Shown: positions 29,707-39,357 of the stretch, in pieces
How positions within the stretch are numbered: position 1 is the first letter of the stretch
Layout: every line of letters starts with the position of its first letter
Made by a program: the position numbers and the translations under genes
Notes under the pieces: generated by a model
What the model saw: only the letters and a program-made list of their open reading frames with translations
Databases searched by the model: none
What the model was told of the DNA's origin: nothing
Assembly: GCA_021808545.1 (NCBI GenBank)
Contig: JAKBBM010000008.1
Location: 1 to 51,762, forward strand
DNA from: Pseudomonadota bacterium
Lineage (GTDB): Bacteria > Pseudomonadota > Alphaproteobacteria > Acetobacterales > Acetobacteraceae
Direction of reading: 5' to 3'
DNA: 51,762 nucleotides

Positions 29707-30309
29707 ATGGCATTTGAACTGCCCACCCTGCCTTATTCCTCCAACGCGCTGGCCGCTGTCGGCATGTGCCAGGAAACATTGGAGCTGCACCATGGCAAGC
29801 ACCATAACGCCTATGTCACGACGCTGAACGGCTTTGTGGAAAAAATGCCCGAGCTGCAGGGCAAGAGCCTCGAAGATATCGTGAAATTCGCTCATAACAA
29901 GCCCGAGCTGACCGCGGTGTTCAACAATGCCGGCCAGCATCTCAACCACAGCCAGTTCTGGCTGAGCATGAGCCCGACCGGCGGCAAGATGCCGGGTAAG
30001 CTGGAAGCCAAGATTGTTGAGGATTTCGGCTCCGTCGCCGCCTTTAAGGATGCCTTCAAAACCGCGGGCGCCACGCAATTTGGCTCCGGCTGGGCGTGGC
30101 TTGTGCTCTCGCCCGAGGGCAAGCTGAAAGTCACCAAGACCCCCAACGCCTCCACCCCGCTGGTGACCGGCGAAGGCAAGGTCCTGCTGGTGTATGATGT
30201 GTGGGAGCACGCTTATTATGTGGATTTCCGCAATCGCCGCCCGGATTACATCACCAACTGGCTCGATAAAATCGCCAATTACGAATATGCCGAGGCCCAG
30301 CTTGGTTAA
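29707..30309 (+). CDS. sodB: Superoxide dismutase (Fe-type by sequence)
   Basis: MAFELPTLPYSSNALAAVGMCQETLELHHGKHHNAYV...NNAGQHLNHSQFW...DVWEHAYYVDFRNRRPDYI. Confidence 0.95.
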   Translation: MAFELPTLPYSSNALAAVGMCQETLELHHGKHHNAYVTTLNGFVEKMPELQGKSLEDIVKFAHNKPELTAVFNNAGQHLNHSQFWLSMSPTGGKMPGKLEAKIVEDFGSVAAFKDAFKTAGATQFGSGWAWLVLSPEGKLKVTKTPNASTPLVTGEGKVLLVYDVWEHAYYVDFRNRRPDYITNWLDKIANYEYAEAQLG

Positions 30310-30310
30310 G

Positions 30311-30428
30311 CCCCAGGCTTAAGTTTTAAAAGTTTTTGAGGGTGTGGGGACTTTTTCCAAAAAGTCCCCACATTTATTTTGTCCCTTTTTAAACGGGGCG
30401 GCGCCCCCCCCTTACAAAACCTTTGCGT
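30311..30428. repeat. Intergenic palindromic repeat-like element (copy A), including a terminator-like hairpin at 30343..30372
   Basis: AAAAGTTTTTGAGGG then perfect palindrome TGTGGGGACTTTTTCCAAAAAGTCCCCACA, then CCCTTTTTAAACGGGGCGGCGCCCCCCCC. Similar architecture recurs at 41476..41540. Confidence 0.5.
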
Positions 30429-30891
30429 AATAATGCACGACATTGCCAGGCGCCGATAAGTCGGCCGGACCGACTTGCTGGAACCGGAATTTGGCATGAA
30501 ACCCCGCCGAGGCTGGGTTGGGCGGATCGCCGTTAATCTCGCACACGGCCCGCGTATGGCCGGCGGCACGGGCGCGCTTGAATAATTCGTCATACAACCG
30601 CCCCGCATGGCCCTGCCCCCGCGCGGCCGGTTCCGTCACCACGCGGTCAATATAAATAAACCGGGGAAAATGCGCCTTGAACCACAGGAAATGCGGTGAA
30701 TCATAATCGGCGTCCTGATCGAAGGCGAGAATGAAAGCCTCTGTTCCATTCATCGTCGCGGCAAAAAAGGCCTGGCCGACCAGATGCTTGAACCGCGCCT
30801 GATCGGCAAAGGGCAGATCCCGCCCTTGCGCGTTATTGAGCGCACGTAGAGTCTCAAGATCCAGATTCTCGGGCGTGAGGAGGCTAAGCAT
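30412..30891 (-). CDS. GNAT family N-acetyltransferase (ORF extends to 30927)
   Basis: FIYIDRVVTEPAARGQGHAGRLYDELFKRARAAGHTRAVCEINGDPPNPASAGFHAKFRFQQVG. Confidence 0.87.
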   Translation of the reverse strand: MLSLLTPENLDLETLRALNNAQGRDLPFADQARFKHLVGQAFFAATMNGTEAFILAFDQDADYDSPHFLWFKAHFPRFIYIDRVVTEPAARGQGHAGRLYDELFKRARAAGHTRAVCEINGDPPNPASAGFHAKFRFQQVGPADLSAPGNVVHYYAKVL

Positions 30892-31133
30892 GAAGCCAGT
30901 TTGCATCCATGCCCCCCGGTGGAGCAAGTCTTGTTTCTTGGCAATCCAGCCTTGGCTGCCGCTTCCAGCTTGAGGGTGGATTTTTCATTTCGAACAACGA
31001 TCATAAATAATTTTGATTGTTTGATTAAGCCGCTCTCATTATTAAAAAATATACAACAACATGTCCTAATTTAAACTTGGCTCAAGCCCCGCGGTCTCTA
31101 AGGTTGAGGATTGTCTCTCAACAAGGAGTACCA

Positions 31134-31577
31134 ATGATTTTAGCCAAGAATCTCACGCCATTTCCTATCGCGCGCACCATTCCGCGCCGCGTAATGACCG
31201 CCTTTGGGATGATGGCGGGACTCTCCATGGCGGGCCCGGCTATTGCGCAGACAACAACAGCCCGCCCGTCCCTGCCAGCGCACAACGCGCAGACGGCTCA
31301 CTTCTCCAGCAAAACAATTGAGCGAGCCGGCCACGCCATGAAGGATGTTGAAAAAATCCGGTCGCGCTATTTGCCTGAAATGCAGGCCGCACGGAAGCAC
31401 AACGATACGCAAAAAATGCAGAAGATCAACAAGATCGCGACCCGGGCAGAATAACAAAAACTCGCCGCTAACCGCATTTCTCTAAACAAATACAAAGAGG
31501 TCATCAGCGCCGCTCAAACCGACCCTCGGTTACGCGAACGGCTTCTCAAAGCATACGCTTCGCCTTCAACGAAATGA
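31134..31577 (+). pseudogene. DUF4168-like secreted protein interrupted by in-frame TAA at 31452-31454
   Basis: ATG at 31134 with upstream AAGGAG; signal peptide; FSSKTIERAGHAMKDVEKIRSRYLPEMQAARKHNDTQKMQKINKIATRAE*QKLAANRISLNKYKEVISAAQTDPRLRERLLKAYASPSTK*. Homology-like sequence continues in the same frame after the stop. Confidence 0.75.
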
Positions 31578-31724
31578 CATCAACGCCGTGACGAAATAGC
31601 CGGCGGCGGCGAGGGAGCTTCGGCACCGCGCCGCCGTCATGCCCGCATGCCCGTACCGTCCCCAAAAGGATTGAAAGACGCCAGTGGAGACCAATATCTC
31701 GCCGGGACATAAACGGAGATCTTC

Positions 31725-32777
31725 ATGTTCGTCTGCACTGGCTATGGCACACAATCCCCCACAGCCCCCCTGGAACCACTGACCTTCAACCGCCGCGATG
31801 TCGGTGAAAATGACGTCGAAATCGACATTCTCTATTGCGGCGTCTGCCATTCCGATCTGCATTTCGCCCGTGATGAATGGCATTTCACCAAATATCCCGC
31901 CGTGCCGGGCCACGAAATCGTGGGCCGGATCAAGCGCGTTGGCGCTGGCGTGCGCAAATATAAGGCGGGCGATCTGGTCGGGGTGGGCTGCCTGGTCGAT
32001 TCCTGCCGTACCTGCCCCTCCTGCCAAGAAGGGCTGGAACAATATTGCGATGCGGGCATGGCGGGCGGCACCTATGGCGGCATCGAGCGGCAGACCGGCG
32101 AGCCGACCAAGGGCGGGTATTCGGAAAAAATTGTCGTGGATGAAAAATACGTTCTGCGCATACCCGACAATCTTGATCCCGCCGCCGCCGCCCCGCTGCT
32201 ATGCGCGGGCATCACGCTTTATTCGCCGCTCCGCCATTGGCAGGCGGGGCCCGGCAAGAAGGTTGGCATTATCGGGCTTGGCGGGCTTGGCCATATGGGG
32301 GTTAAGCTCGCCCACGCCATGGGGGCGCACACAGTGCTGTTCACCACGTCCCCCGGCAAGGTGGAAGATGGCCGCAAGCTTGGCGCGGATGAGGTGATCA
32401 TTTCCAAAAACGCCGCCGACATGGCCCTGCATAATAACAGCTTCGACCTGATTATCGATGCGGTCTCCGCCAGCCATGATCTTGAGCCCTATTTCGCGCT
32501 ACTCAAGCGCGAGGGGACGATGGTGCAGGTCGGCGCGCCCGAACATCCGCTGCCCATCAATGTTTTTCCCCTGTTGCTCAAGCGCCGCAATTTCTCCGGC
32601 TCGCTCATTGGCGGCATCCGGGAAACGCAAGAGATGCTGGATTTCTGCGGCCAGCATAACATCACGGCCGAGATCGAGCTGATCTCGATGAATTATATCA
32701 ACGAGGCTTATGAGCGGATGCTGAAATCGGACGTGAAATACCGCTTCTGCATCGACATGAATACGCTGAAGGCCTAA
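31725..32777 (+). CDS. Zinc-dependent NAD(P) alcohol dehydrogenase (cinnamyl/YahK-like)
   Basis: YCGVCHSDLHFARDEWHFTKYPAVPGHEIVG, zinc site GCLVDSCRTCPSCQEGLEQYC, GLGGLGHMGVKLAHAMG. Confidence 0.93.
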   Translation: MFVCTGYGTQSPTAPLEPLTFNRRDVGENDVEIDILYCGVCHSDLHFARDEWHFTKYPAVPGHEIVGRIKRVGAGVRKYKAGDLVGVGCLVDSCRTCPSCQEGLEQYCDAGMAGGTYGGIERQTGEPTKGGYSEKIVVDEKYVLRIPDNLDPAAAAPLLCAGITLYSPLRHWQAGPGKKVGIIGLGGLGHMGVKLAHAMGAHTVLFTTSPGKVEDGRKLGADEVIISKNAADMALHNNSFDLIIDAVSASHDLEPYFALLKREGTMVQVGAPEHPLPINVFPLLLKRRNFSGSLIGGIRETQEMLDFCGQHNITAEIELISMNYINEAYERMLKSDVKYRFCIDMNTLKA

Positions 32778-32791
32778 CCCTTCGCGCAATA

Positions 32792-32814
32792 GCCGCCGCC
32801 GCTCCGGCGGCGGC
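32792..32814. other. Perfect GC hairpin between alcohol dehydrogenase and hydrolase genes
   Basis: GCCGCCGCCG-ctc-CGGCGGCGGC; no T-tract. Confidence 0.6.
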
Positions 32815-32845
32815 CAAACTTCATGCCAAAAACAACGGAAACGCC

Positions 32846-33844
32846 ATGTCCCGCGCCACCACCCTGCATCTTCCCGCCCGTGAGATTCCGGTGCCCCGTT
32901 CCGTCAGTCCGACCGCGCAGGCCTTCCTGGCTTCGGCCGCCCGGCCCATCCCCCCGCAGCCCGCGCCAAGCGACAAGGCCGCCTGGCGCGATTATATCCG
33001 CGAGTCCGACCAGACAATCCTCACCATGGCCGCCGAAATCGCCAAAAGCGCCGCACGCCAGGAGATGGCCGCACAGATCAGGAGCGAGCCCTTCAGCCTG
33101 GGCGGCGTGCCAGGCTACCGGATCGACCCGCACCCCAACGTGCCGGCCGACCGCATCCTTTATCTCATCCATGGCGGCGCGCTGGTCATGGGGGCGGGCG
33201 AGGTTTGCCGCCTCATGGCCACGGGCACGGCACTCGCCATCGGTGCGCGGACCTATGCGGTCGATTACCGCATGCCGCCAGACCATCCCTATCCCACCCC
33301 GCTGGAAGATTGCCTTGCCGGCTACCAGTTCCTGCTCCAACACCACGATCCAGCGCAGATCGTGGTGCATGGGGGCTCGGCGGGTGGCAATCTCGCCGCC
33401 GCCATGGTTCTGCGCCTGCGCGCGGCAGGCGCCCCCATGCCCGCCGGGATTATCCTGTCCACCCCGGAACTCGACCTCACCGAATCGGGAGACAGTTTCG
33501 CCGTCAATGCCGGGGCGGACATCGTGCTACCCCCATCGCTGATGAACGCCAACCTGCTCTATGCCAACGGGCACGATTTGGCGGACCCGTATCTCTCACC
33601 GCTCTTCGCGGATCTCTCCCAAGGGTTTCCGCCCACCTTGCTCACCGCCGGCACGCGGGATTTGTTCCTCTCCAACGCCGTGCGCATGCATAACGCGCTG
33701 CGCCGCTCCGGCAACCATGCCGAGCTGATCATCGAGGAAGCCATGCCCCATGGCGGCTTTTTCGGCATGGCGCCGGAAGACCACGCCCTGAACGCGGACA
33801 TACGAGATTTCGCCGAACGCGCCTGGAGCGGCCGGCTGCGCTAA
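32846..33844 (+). CDS. Alpha/beta hydrolase (hormone-sensitive-lipase family esterase)
   Basis: YLIHGGALVMGAG oxyanion motif and VVHGGSAGGNLAAAM nucleophile elbow. Confidence 0.9.
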   Translation: MSRATTLHLPAREIPVPRSVSPTAQAFLASAARPIPPQPAPSDKAAWRDYIRESDQTILTMAAEIAKSAARQEMAAQIRSEPFSLGGVPGYRIDPHPNVPADRILYLIHGGALVMGAGEVCRLMATGTALAIGARTYAVDYRMPPDHPYPTPLEDCLAGYQFLLQHHDPAQIVVHGGSAGGNLAAAMVLRLRAAGAPMPAGIILSTPELDLTESGDSFAVNAGADIVLPPSLMNANLLYANGHDLADPYLSPLFADLSQGFPPTLLTAGTRDLFLSNAVRMHNALRRSGNHAELIIEEAMPHGGFFGMAPEDHALNADIRDFAERAWSGRLR

Positions 33845-33845
33845 T

Positions 33846-33876
33846 AAAAAAGCCCCGGCGCGAACCGGGGCTTTTT
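33846..33876. terminator. Bidirectional rho-independent terminator between hydrolase and hpnJ
   Basis: AAAAAAGCCCCGG-cgcgaa-CCGGGGCTTTTT. Confidence 0.9.
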
Positions 33877-33879
33877 GAT

Positions 33880-35319
33880 TCAGGCCGCCTTGGCGGTGCT
33901 GCGCTCCTTCAGGAAGGCGAAGAACTCCACGCCTTCGCGCAGGCGCCGCACCAGCATTTGCGGCGAGGTCGCCATCTCCTTCAGGATCGACATGATCTTG
34001 GAGGGGCGGAAATAGAATTGCCGGTAAATCTCCTCCACCGCGTCGAAAATCTCCTGATGCGAGAGATGCGGATAATGCAGCGGCGCGATCTGCACGCCAT
34101 GTTCGTCGATCAGCTCCGCATGTTCCACATCCAGCCAGCCCTCGCGCACGGCCTGGTTATACAGGAACGTGCCAGGATAAGGGGCAGCCAGCGACACCTG
34201 AATGGTGTGCGGATTGATCTCCTTGGCGAAGGCGATGGTCTCTTTCAGGGTCTCACGCGTCTCGCCCGGCAGGCCGACGATGAAGGTGCCGTGGATCTTG
34301 ATACCAAGCTTATGGCAATCGGCGGTGAAGCGCTTGGCTACCTCGATGCGCATGCCCTTCTTGATATTATGCAGGATCTGCTGGTTGCCACTCTCATAGC
34401 CCACCAAGAGCAGGCGCAGTCCGTTTTCCTTCAGCACTTTCAGCGTCGCATACGGCACATTGGCCTTGGCGTTGCACGACCAGGTGACCCCCATCTTGCC
34501 AAGCTCGCGGGCAATTGCCTCGGCGCGCGGCAAATCGTCGGTGAAGGTATCGTCATCGAACATGAATTCCTTCACCTGCGGGAACAATTCCTTCGCCCGC
34601 TTGATCTCGGCGATCACGTTCTCCACCGAGCGTGTGCGGTATTTATGCCCGCCCACAGTCTGTGGCCACAGGCAGAAGGTGCAGTGCGACTTGCAGCCCC
34701 GCCCGGTATAGATGGAAATATAGGGGTGCTTGAGATAGCCGATGAAATAATCCTCGATCTTGAGATGCTTCTTGTACACATCCACGACAAAGGGCAGCTC
34801 ATCCATATTCATCAGCAGCGGGCGGTCCTCGTTCTTCACAATCTCGCCTGCCTCGTTCCGCCACCAAATTCCCTTTACATCCTTGAGTTCGGCGCCCTCG
34901 GCGATTTCCTTGATGGTGAAATCGAACTCATTACCGCAGACAAAATCCAGCACCTTGGCGCGCGCCAGCGATTCCTCGGGCTGCACCGCCACCTTGGCGC
35001 CGATGAAGCCGACTTTCAGCTTCGGGTTCAGCGCCTTGAACTCTTCGGCCACCTTCACATCATTGCCAAAGGAAGGGGTGGAGGTGTGGATGATCAGCAG
35101 ATCATGCGTTTTCGCGTGCGGCAGCACGTCAGCCATGGTCAGGCGCGCGGGCGGCGCGTCGATCAGCGTGGAATCGGGCAGCAAGGCGGCCGGCTGGGCC
35201 AGCCAGGTTGGAAACCAGAAGGATTTGATCTCACGCCGTGCCTGATAGCGCGAGCCAGCGCCACCATCGAAACCGTCAAAGGAGGGAGGCTGCAGGAACA
35301 AGGTTTTCAAAATCGTCAT
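33880..35319 (-). CDS. hpnJ: Hopanoid biosynthesis radical SAM protein HpnJ
   Basis: MTILKTLFLQPPSFDGFDGGAGSRYQARREIKSFWFPTWLAQPAALLPDS..., radical SAM CKSHCTFCLWPQTVGGHKYRTRS, FIVGLPGETRETL. Confidence 0.93.
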   Translation of the reverse strand: MTILKTLFLQPPSFDGFDGGAGSRYQARREIKSFWFPTWLAQPAALLPDSTLIDAPPARLTMADVLPHAKTHDLLIIHTSTPSFGNDVKVAEEFKALNPKLKVGFIGAKVAVQPEESLARAKVLDFVCGNEFDFTIKEIAEGAELKDVKGIWWRNEAGEIVKNEDRPLLMNMDELPFVVDVYKKHLKIEDYFIGYLKHPYISIYTGRGCKSHCTFCLWPQTVGGHKYRTRSVENVIAEIKRAKELFPQVKEFMFDDDTFTDDLPRAEAIARELGKMGVTWSCNAKANVPYATLKVLKENGLRLLLVGYESGNQQILHNIKKGMRIEVAKRFTADCHKLGIKIHGTFIVGLPGETRETLKETIAFAKEINPHTIQVSLAAPYPGTFLYNQAVREGWLDVEHAELIDEHGVQIAPLHYPHLSHQEIFDAVEEIYRQFYFRPSKIMSILKEMATSPQMLVRRLREGVEFFAFLKERSTAKAA

Positions 35320-35329
35320 GGTCTCTCTC

Positions 35330-36469
35330 TCAACGTTCGCCGGTCTTGCCGGCATCGGCATGCATCATTTGGCCGCGCCAATCCACCTGGCTGCCGGCAA
35401 AGCTTACAATATAGATGAGTGTGGAACAGAAATCCCGCAACAAGAAAAGCCAGCCGGCGCCGGTGGCGGGCATGCGTAAAATGGCATCCACCCGCCGCAC
35501 CGCAACCATGCGCGCCAGCAGTACAGCCAAAAACAGCCCCCACGACCAGAGCGCCCCCTGCGCGAACAGCACCGCCAGCCCCGCCCAGAACAGCGAGAAT
35601 TGCAGGACCGAGGCGCCATAAGCCAGCGGCACCAGGGCGCGGATGGTCCGGGCCCAGCGCAGCTCGTGCCGGAACAAGGCGCGGAAATTACCCTCCGGCA
35701 CGGTGGTCGCGGGAATCACCTGCGCCAGCGTCAGCTTATAGCCAGCGGCCACCACCAACCGGCCCAGCACCTGGTCGTCGGCCAGATTATTGGCCACGGC
35801 CTGCAAGCCACCCACTTCAGCCAGCACAGAGCGGGTCAGCGCCATGGTCACACCCAAACAATCCTGTCGCCCCAATTGGCGCGCCAGCAACGCGCCGGGC
35901 AGGAAATTATACATAATCTGGGCCGCCCCCAGCCTTGTCGCCAAAGCCGGTGTTCCCGGCAGCGCGGTATAGAGCGAGGTCACCAGCCCCACGCTCGGCG
36001 CCTCCAGCGCCGCCACCACACGGTCCAGAAAATAAGGCGGCACATGAATATCGGCATCCGACATCACCAACAGCTCATGCCGCGCCGCGGGCAACATGTT
36101 GATGAGGTTGGAGACCTTGCGGTTGCTGCCATGCAAAGTGCCGTCGACCACCACCACCACCTCACGCGTGGGATAGCGGGCGCGTAAGGCGGCCACCATG
36201 GCCAGCACCGGATCGTTGGGGTCCTGCACGCCAAAGACAATCTGATAATCTGGATAATCGATCAGAAAGAAGGATTCGAGGGCGAGCTCGGTCAATGGAT
36301 CCACCCCGCAAAGCGGCTTGAGGATGGAAACCGGCACACGCACATGCGGCGCGCGGGCTGGCGCGGCGACAAAGCGCTGCAAGAATATCGTGCCAATATA
36401 GTGCTGCGCCGCGCCAATAAGCGCGGCTAGGGCAGCAAGGGCGGCGAATAGCGCCAAGCCTATCTCCAA
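35330..36469 (-). CDS. hpnI: Hopanoid glycosyltransferase HpnI (ceramide-glucosyltransferase-like)
   Basis: VSILKPLCGVDPLTELALESFFLIDYPDYQIVFGVQDPNDPV...NRKVSNLINMLPAARHELLVMSDADIHVPP...HELRWARTIR. Confidence 0.9.
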   Translation of the reverse strand: MEIGLALFAALAALAALIGAAQHYIGTIFLQRFVAAPARAPHVRVPVSILKPLCGVDPLTELALESFFLIDYPDYQIVFGVQDPNDPVLAMVAALRARYPTREVVVVVDGTLHGSNRKVSNLINMLPAARHELLVMSDADIHVPPYFLDRVVAALEAPSVGLVTSLYTALPGTPALATRLGAAQIMYNFLPGALLARQLGRQDCLGVTMALTRSVLAEVGGLQAVANNLADDQVLGRLVVAAGYKLTLAQVIPATTVPEGNFRALFRHELRWARTIRALVPLAYGASVLQFSLFWAGLAVLFAQGALWSWGLFLAVLLARMVAVRRVDAILRMPATGAGWLFLLRDFCSTLIYIVSFAGSQVDWRGQMMHADAGKTGER

Positions 36470-36482
36470 AGGACCGGATGGC

Positions 36483-37103
36483 TCACGACGGCGTCCCTGA
36501 CAACGCCGTGATCTTGCGTTTCAGCGCCGCGATCAGTGGCGTGGCGTCCCCAGCCTTGACCAGAGAGGCGAAATCAGAGGCATGCACGGCCACCTGGCTA
36601 ATGGTTCCATCCAATAATACGTCGGTAATCCGCCAGCCATTGGCGTCGTGGGCGACCACATAATCAAGCTCTGTCGCCCCTCCGCCATCGGCGGGCACCA
36701 GCCGGGTCTGCACGATCCGCTTCGCGCCAAGATCTTTTTCCGTAGGCAGAAGCTCGAACTTCAGCCCGTTATCCGCGTTGAATTGCGAGACATAGGAGGC
36801 CACGGTGAATTGCGCGAACAGGCTGGTCAGCTCCTTCTGCTGCGCGGCCGGCAGCGTCCCCCATAGGAATCCAACTGAATTCTTCGCCACTTCCGGCAAA
36901 TCGTAGGTCCGCGCGATCACCGGGGCCAAGGCCGCGGCGCGGGCGTTAAAACTTTGCCCGGCACTTGCTGCCTTCATGGTGGCGGCAAGCGCGTTGTCCA
37001 AGGCCTGTACGGGAATAGCGGCCGGTGGCGGCGGCGCGGCGAGGGCGCCGAGGGGGGCTGCCAGCCCCATCCCCAGCACCAGGATACGGAGAAAATGTTT
37101 CAT
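36483..37103 (-). CDS. hpnM: MlaC/Ttg2D-like hopanoid-associated protein HpnM
   Basis: Signal peptide, then VQALDNALAATMKAASAGQSFNARAAALAPVIARTYDLPEVAKNSVGFLWGTLPAAQQKELTSLFAQFTVASY; position in hopanoid cluster. Confidence 0.85.
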   Translation of the reverse strand: MKHFLRILVLGMGLAAPLGALAAPPPPAAIPVQALDNALAATMKAASAGQSFNARAAALAPVIARTYDLPEVAKNSVGFLWGTLPAAQQKELTSLFAQFTVASYVSQFNADNGLKFELLPTEKDLGAKRIVQTRLVPADGGGATELDYVVAHDANGWRITDVLLDGTISQVAVHASDFASLVKAGDATPLIAALKRKITALSGTPS

Positions 37104-37122
37104 GCGATGGGTCTGTACCCGC

Positions 37123-39057
37123 TCACTGTGCCGGAATTGCGACCATATCGTGGAGATGATTAACATCCAGTGCCGCCAGGGCATGGGTGACGATATGGCT
37201 GGCGGTCAGCCCAGCCTCGATCATCTGCGCCGCCGGCGTGTTATGGTCGATGAGCCGGTCGGGCAACGTCATCGGCCGGAATTTCAAGCCCTTATCGAAG
37301 GCGCCGCGCCAAGCCAGATGCTGCGCCACCGCCGCGCCAAAGCCGCCGGCGGCCCCTTCCTCAATGGTGATCAGCACCTCATGCTCACGGGCCAGCCGCT
37401 CGATCAATGCCGTATCCAGCGGCTTCATGAAGCGCGCATCGGCCACGGTGCAGGGATAGCCCCGCGCGGCCAGCTCGGCCGCGGCCTTCTGTGCCTCGCG
37501 CAGGCGCGTGCCGTAGGAAAGGATGGCGATCCGCCCGCCTTCCTGCACAATCCGCCCGCGGCCAATCTCCCACGGTGTGCCACGCGCGGGCAATTCCAGG
37601 CCAAATCCCTCGCCGCGCGGGTAACGGAAGGCGGAGGGGCGGTCATTGATCTGAGCGGCCGTGGCCACGCAATGCATCAGCTCCAGTTCGTCGGAGGGCG
37701 CCATCAGGACCATACGCGGCATCGGGCCAAGATAACACATGTCAAACGCGCCGGCATGGGTGGCGCCATCGGCGCCCACCAGCCCGGCGCGGTCCATGGC
37801 AAAGCGCACCGGCAACGACTGCAGCACCACATCATGCACCAGCTGGTCGTAACCGCGTTGCAGGAAGGTGGAGTAGATGGCGCAGAACGGCGCCAAGCCT
37901 TCGGTCGCCATGCCGGCGGCAAAGGTTACGGCATGCTGCTCAGCAATGCCGACATCGAACATGCGCTCAGGGAATCGCTTCTCGAACTTATCCAGCCCCG
38001 TTCCCGGCGACATGGCGGCGGTAACGGCGACAATATTATTGTCCGATTCCGCCTCCGCGATTAGCGCCTTGGCGAACACATTGGTATAGGTCGGCGGGCC
38101 CGGCGGGGCTTTTTTCTGCTCGCCGGTCACGACATTGAATTTGGCGACACCGTGATATTTGTCCGCCGCCGCTTCGGCGGGCGCATAGCCCTTGCCTTTT
38201 TGAGTCACGACATGCAGCAGCACCGGCTCGTCCGTATCGGAGTCGCGCAAATTGCGCAGCACGGGCAGCAGATGGTCGAGATTATGCCCGTCGATCGGGC
38301 CGACATAATAAAAGCCCAGCTCCTCGAACAAGGTTCCGCCGGTCAGGATACCGCGCGCATATTCCTCGGCCCGGCGCGCCGTGCGCTCCAGCTGGCGGGG
38401 GAAGCGCTTGGCCATCTTGGCCGCGAAATCACGCAGAGACATGAAGCTGCGCGAGGAGATCAGCCGCGAGAGATAGGCGCTCATCGCACCCACGGGCGGG
38501 GCGATGGACATATCGTTATCATTCAGGATGACCAGCAGCCGCGACTTCCTGGCCCCGGCATTATTCATCGCCTCATAAGCCATGCCGGCACTCATCGAGC
38601 CGTCCCCGATCACGGCGACGACATTGCGCGGATTCTCCTCATGCTTCAGGTCGCGGGCCACGGCCATGCCCAGCCCCGCGGAAATCGACGTGCTGGAATG
38701 CGCGGCACCAAACGGGTCGTATTCGCTCTCGGAGCGGCGGGTAAAGCCCGACAGCCCGCCCGGCTGGCGCAGCGTGCGGATCCGGTCACGCCGGCCGGTG
38801 AGAATTTTATGGGGATAGCATTGGTGACCGACATCCCAGAGCAGCCGGTCACGCGGCGTATCGAATATTGCGTGGATGGCGACCGTTAGTTCCACCACAC
38901 CGAGCGAGGAGCCCAAATGCCCGCCCGTGGTGGACACGGTGTCGATCGTCTCGGCACGCAGCTCATCCGCCAATTGCCTCAGCTGCTCGGCTGAAAAATT
39001 ACGCAAATCAGCGGGGATCTTTACCCTATCCAACAGCGGGGTCGACGGCGACATCAA
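37123..39057 (-). CDS. dxs: 1-deoxy-D-xylulose-5-phosphate synthase
   Basis: [66 protein letters not shown]...[18 protein letters not shown]. Confidence 0.97.
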   Translation of the reverse strand: MMSPSTPLLDRVKIPADLRNFSAEQLRQLADELRAETIDTVSTTGGHLGSSLGVVELTVAIHAIFDTPRDRLLWDVGHQCYPHKILTGRRDRIRTLRQPGGLSGFTRRSESEYDPFGAAHSSTSISAGLGMAVARDLKHEENPRNVVAVIGDGSMSAGMAYEAMNNAGARKSRLLVILNDNDMSIAPPVGAMSAYLSRLISSRSFMSLRDFAAKMAKRFPRQLERTARRAEEYARGILTGGTLFEELGFYYVGPIDGHNLDHLLPVLRNLRDSDTDEPVLLHVVTQKGKGYAPAEAAADKYHGVAKFNVVTGEQKKAPPGPPTYTNVFAKALIAEAESDNNIVAVTAAMSPGTGLDKFEKRFPERMFDVGIAEQHAVTFAAGMATEGLAPFCAIYSTFLQRGYDQLVHDVVLQSLPVRFAMDRAGLVGADGATHAGAFDMCYLGPMPRMVLMAPSDELELMHCVATAAQINDRPSAFRYPRGEGFGLELPARGTPWEIGRGRIVQEGGRIAILSYGTRLREAQKAAAELAARGYPCTVADARFMKPLDTALIERLAREHEVLITIEEGAAGGFGAAVAQHLAWRGAFDKGLKFRPMTLPDRLIDHNTPAAQMIEAGLTASHIVTHALAALDVNHLHDMVAIPAQ

Positions 39058-39357
39058 TAAAACCCTCCAACGCGCCGCGCCTGTTTCATCCGCATTATGG
39101 CCCTACCCTTCACTCAAATCCGCCTCACGGCGCCGGTTTCGCCGGACTCGCCGCTGGTTACCCTGTCATTCATGGTCACATAAGCGACCGCAACCGGAAA
39201 TGCCAGCACCTTCCCTGTTCCGCCCCCCTTGCGGGGCGAATATGAACGTTCTTTTTAACCCTAAGCTTGCGAATTGTGGAGGCAATGACCTAATGCTGAG
39301 CAAGAAAGCGCCGCGGCGTGACACACAGGCAACAGAATCGGCAACAGGATCAAGGAC

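Noticed and set aside
33958-35418. 486-aa plus-strand ORF
   Set aside because: Antisense to hpnJ, His/Arg/Gln-rich shadow ORF with no recognisable domain.
36976-38889. Plus-strand ORFs 36976..38064 and 38152..38889
   Set aside because: Antisense to dxs; no domain signature.
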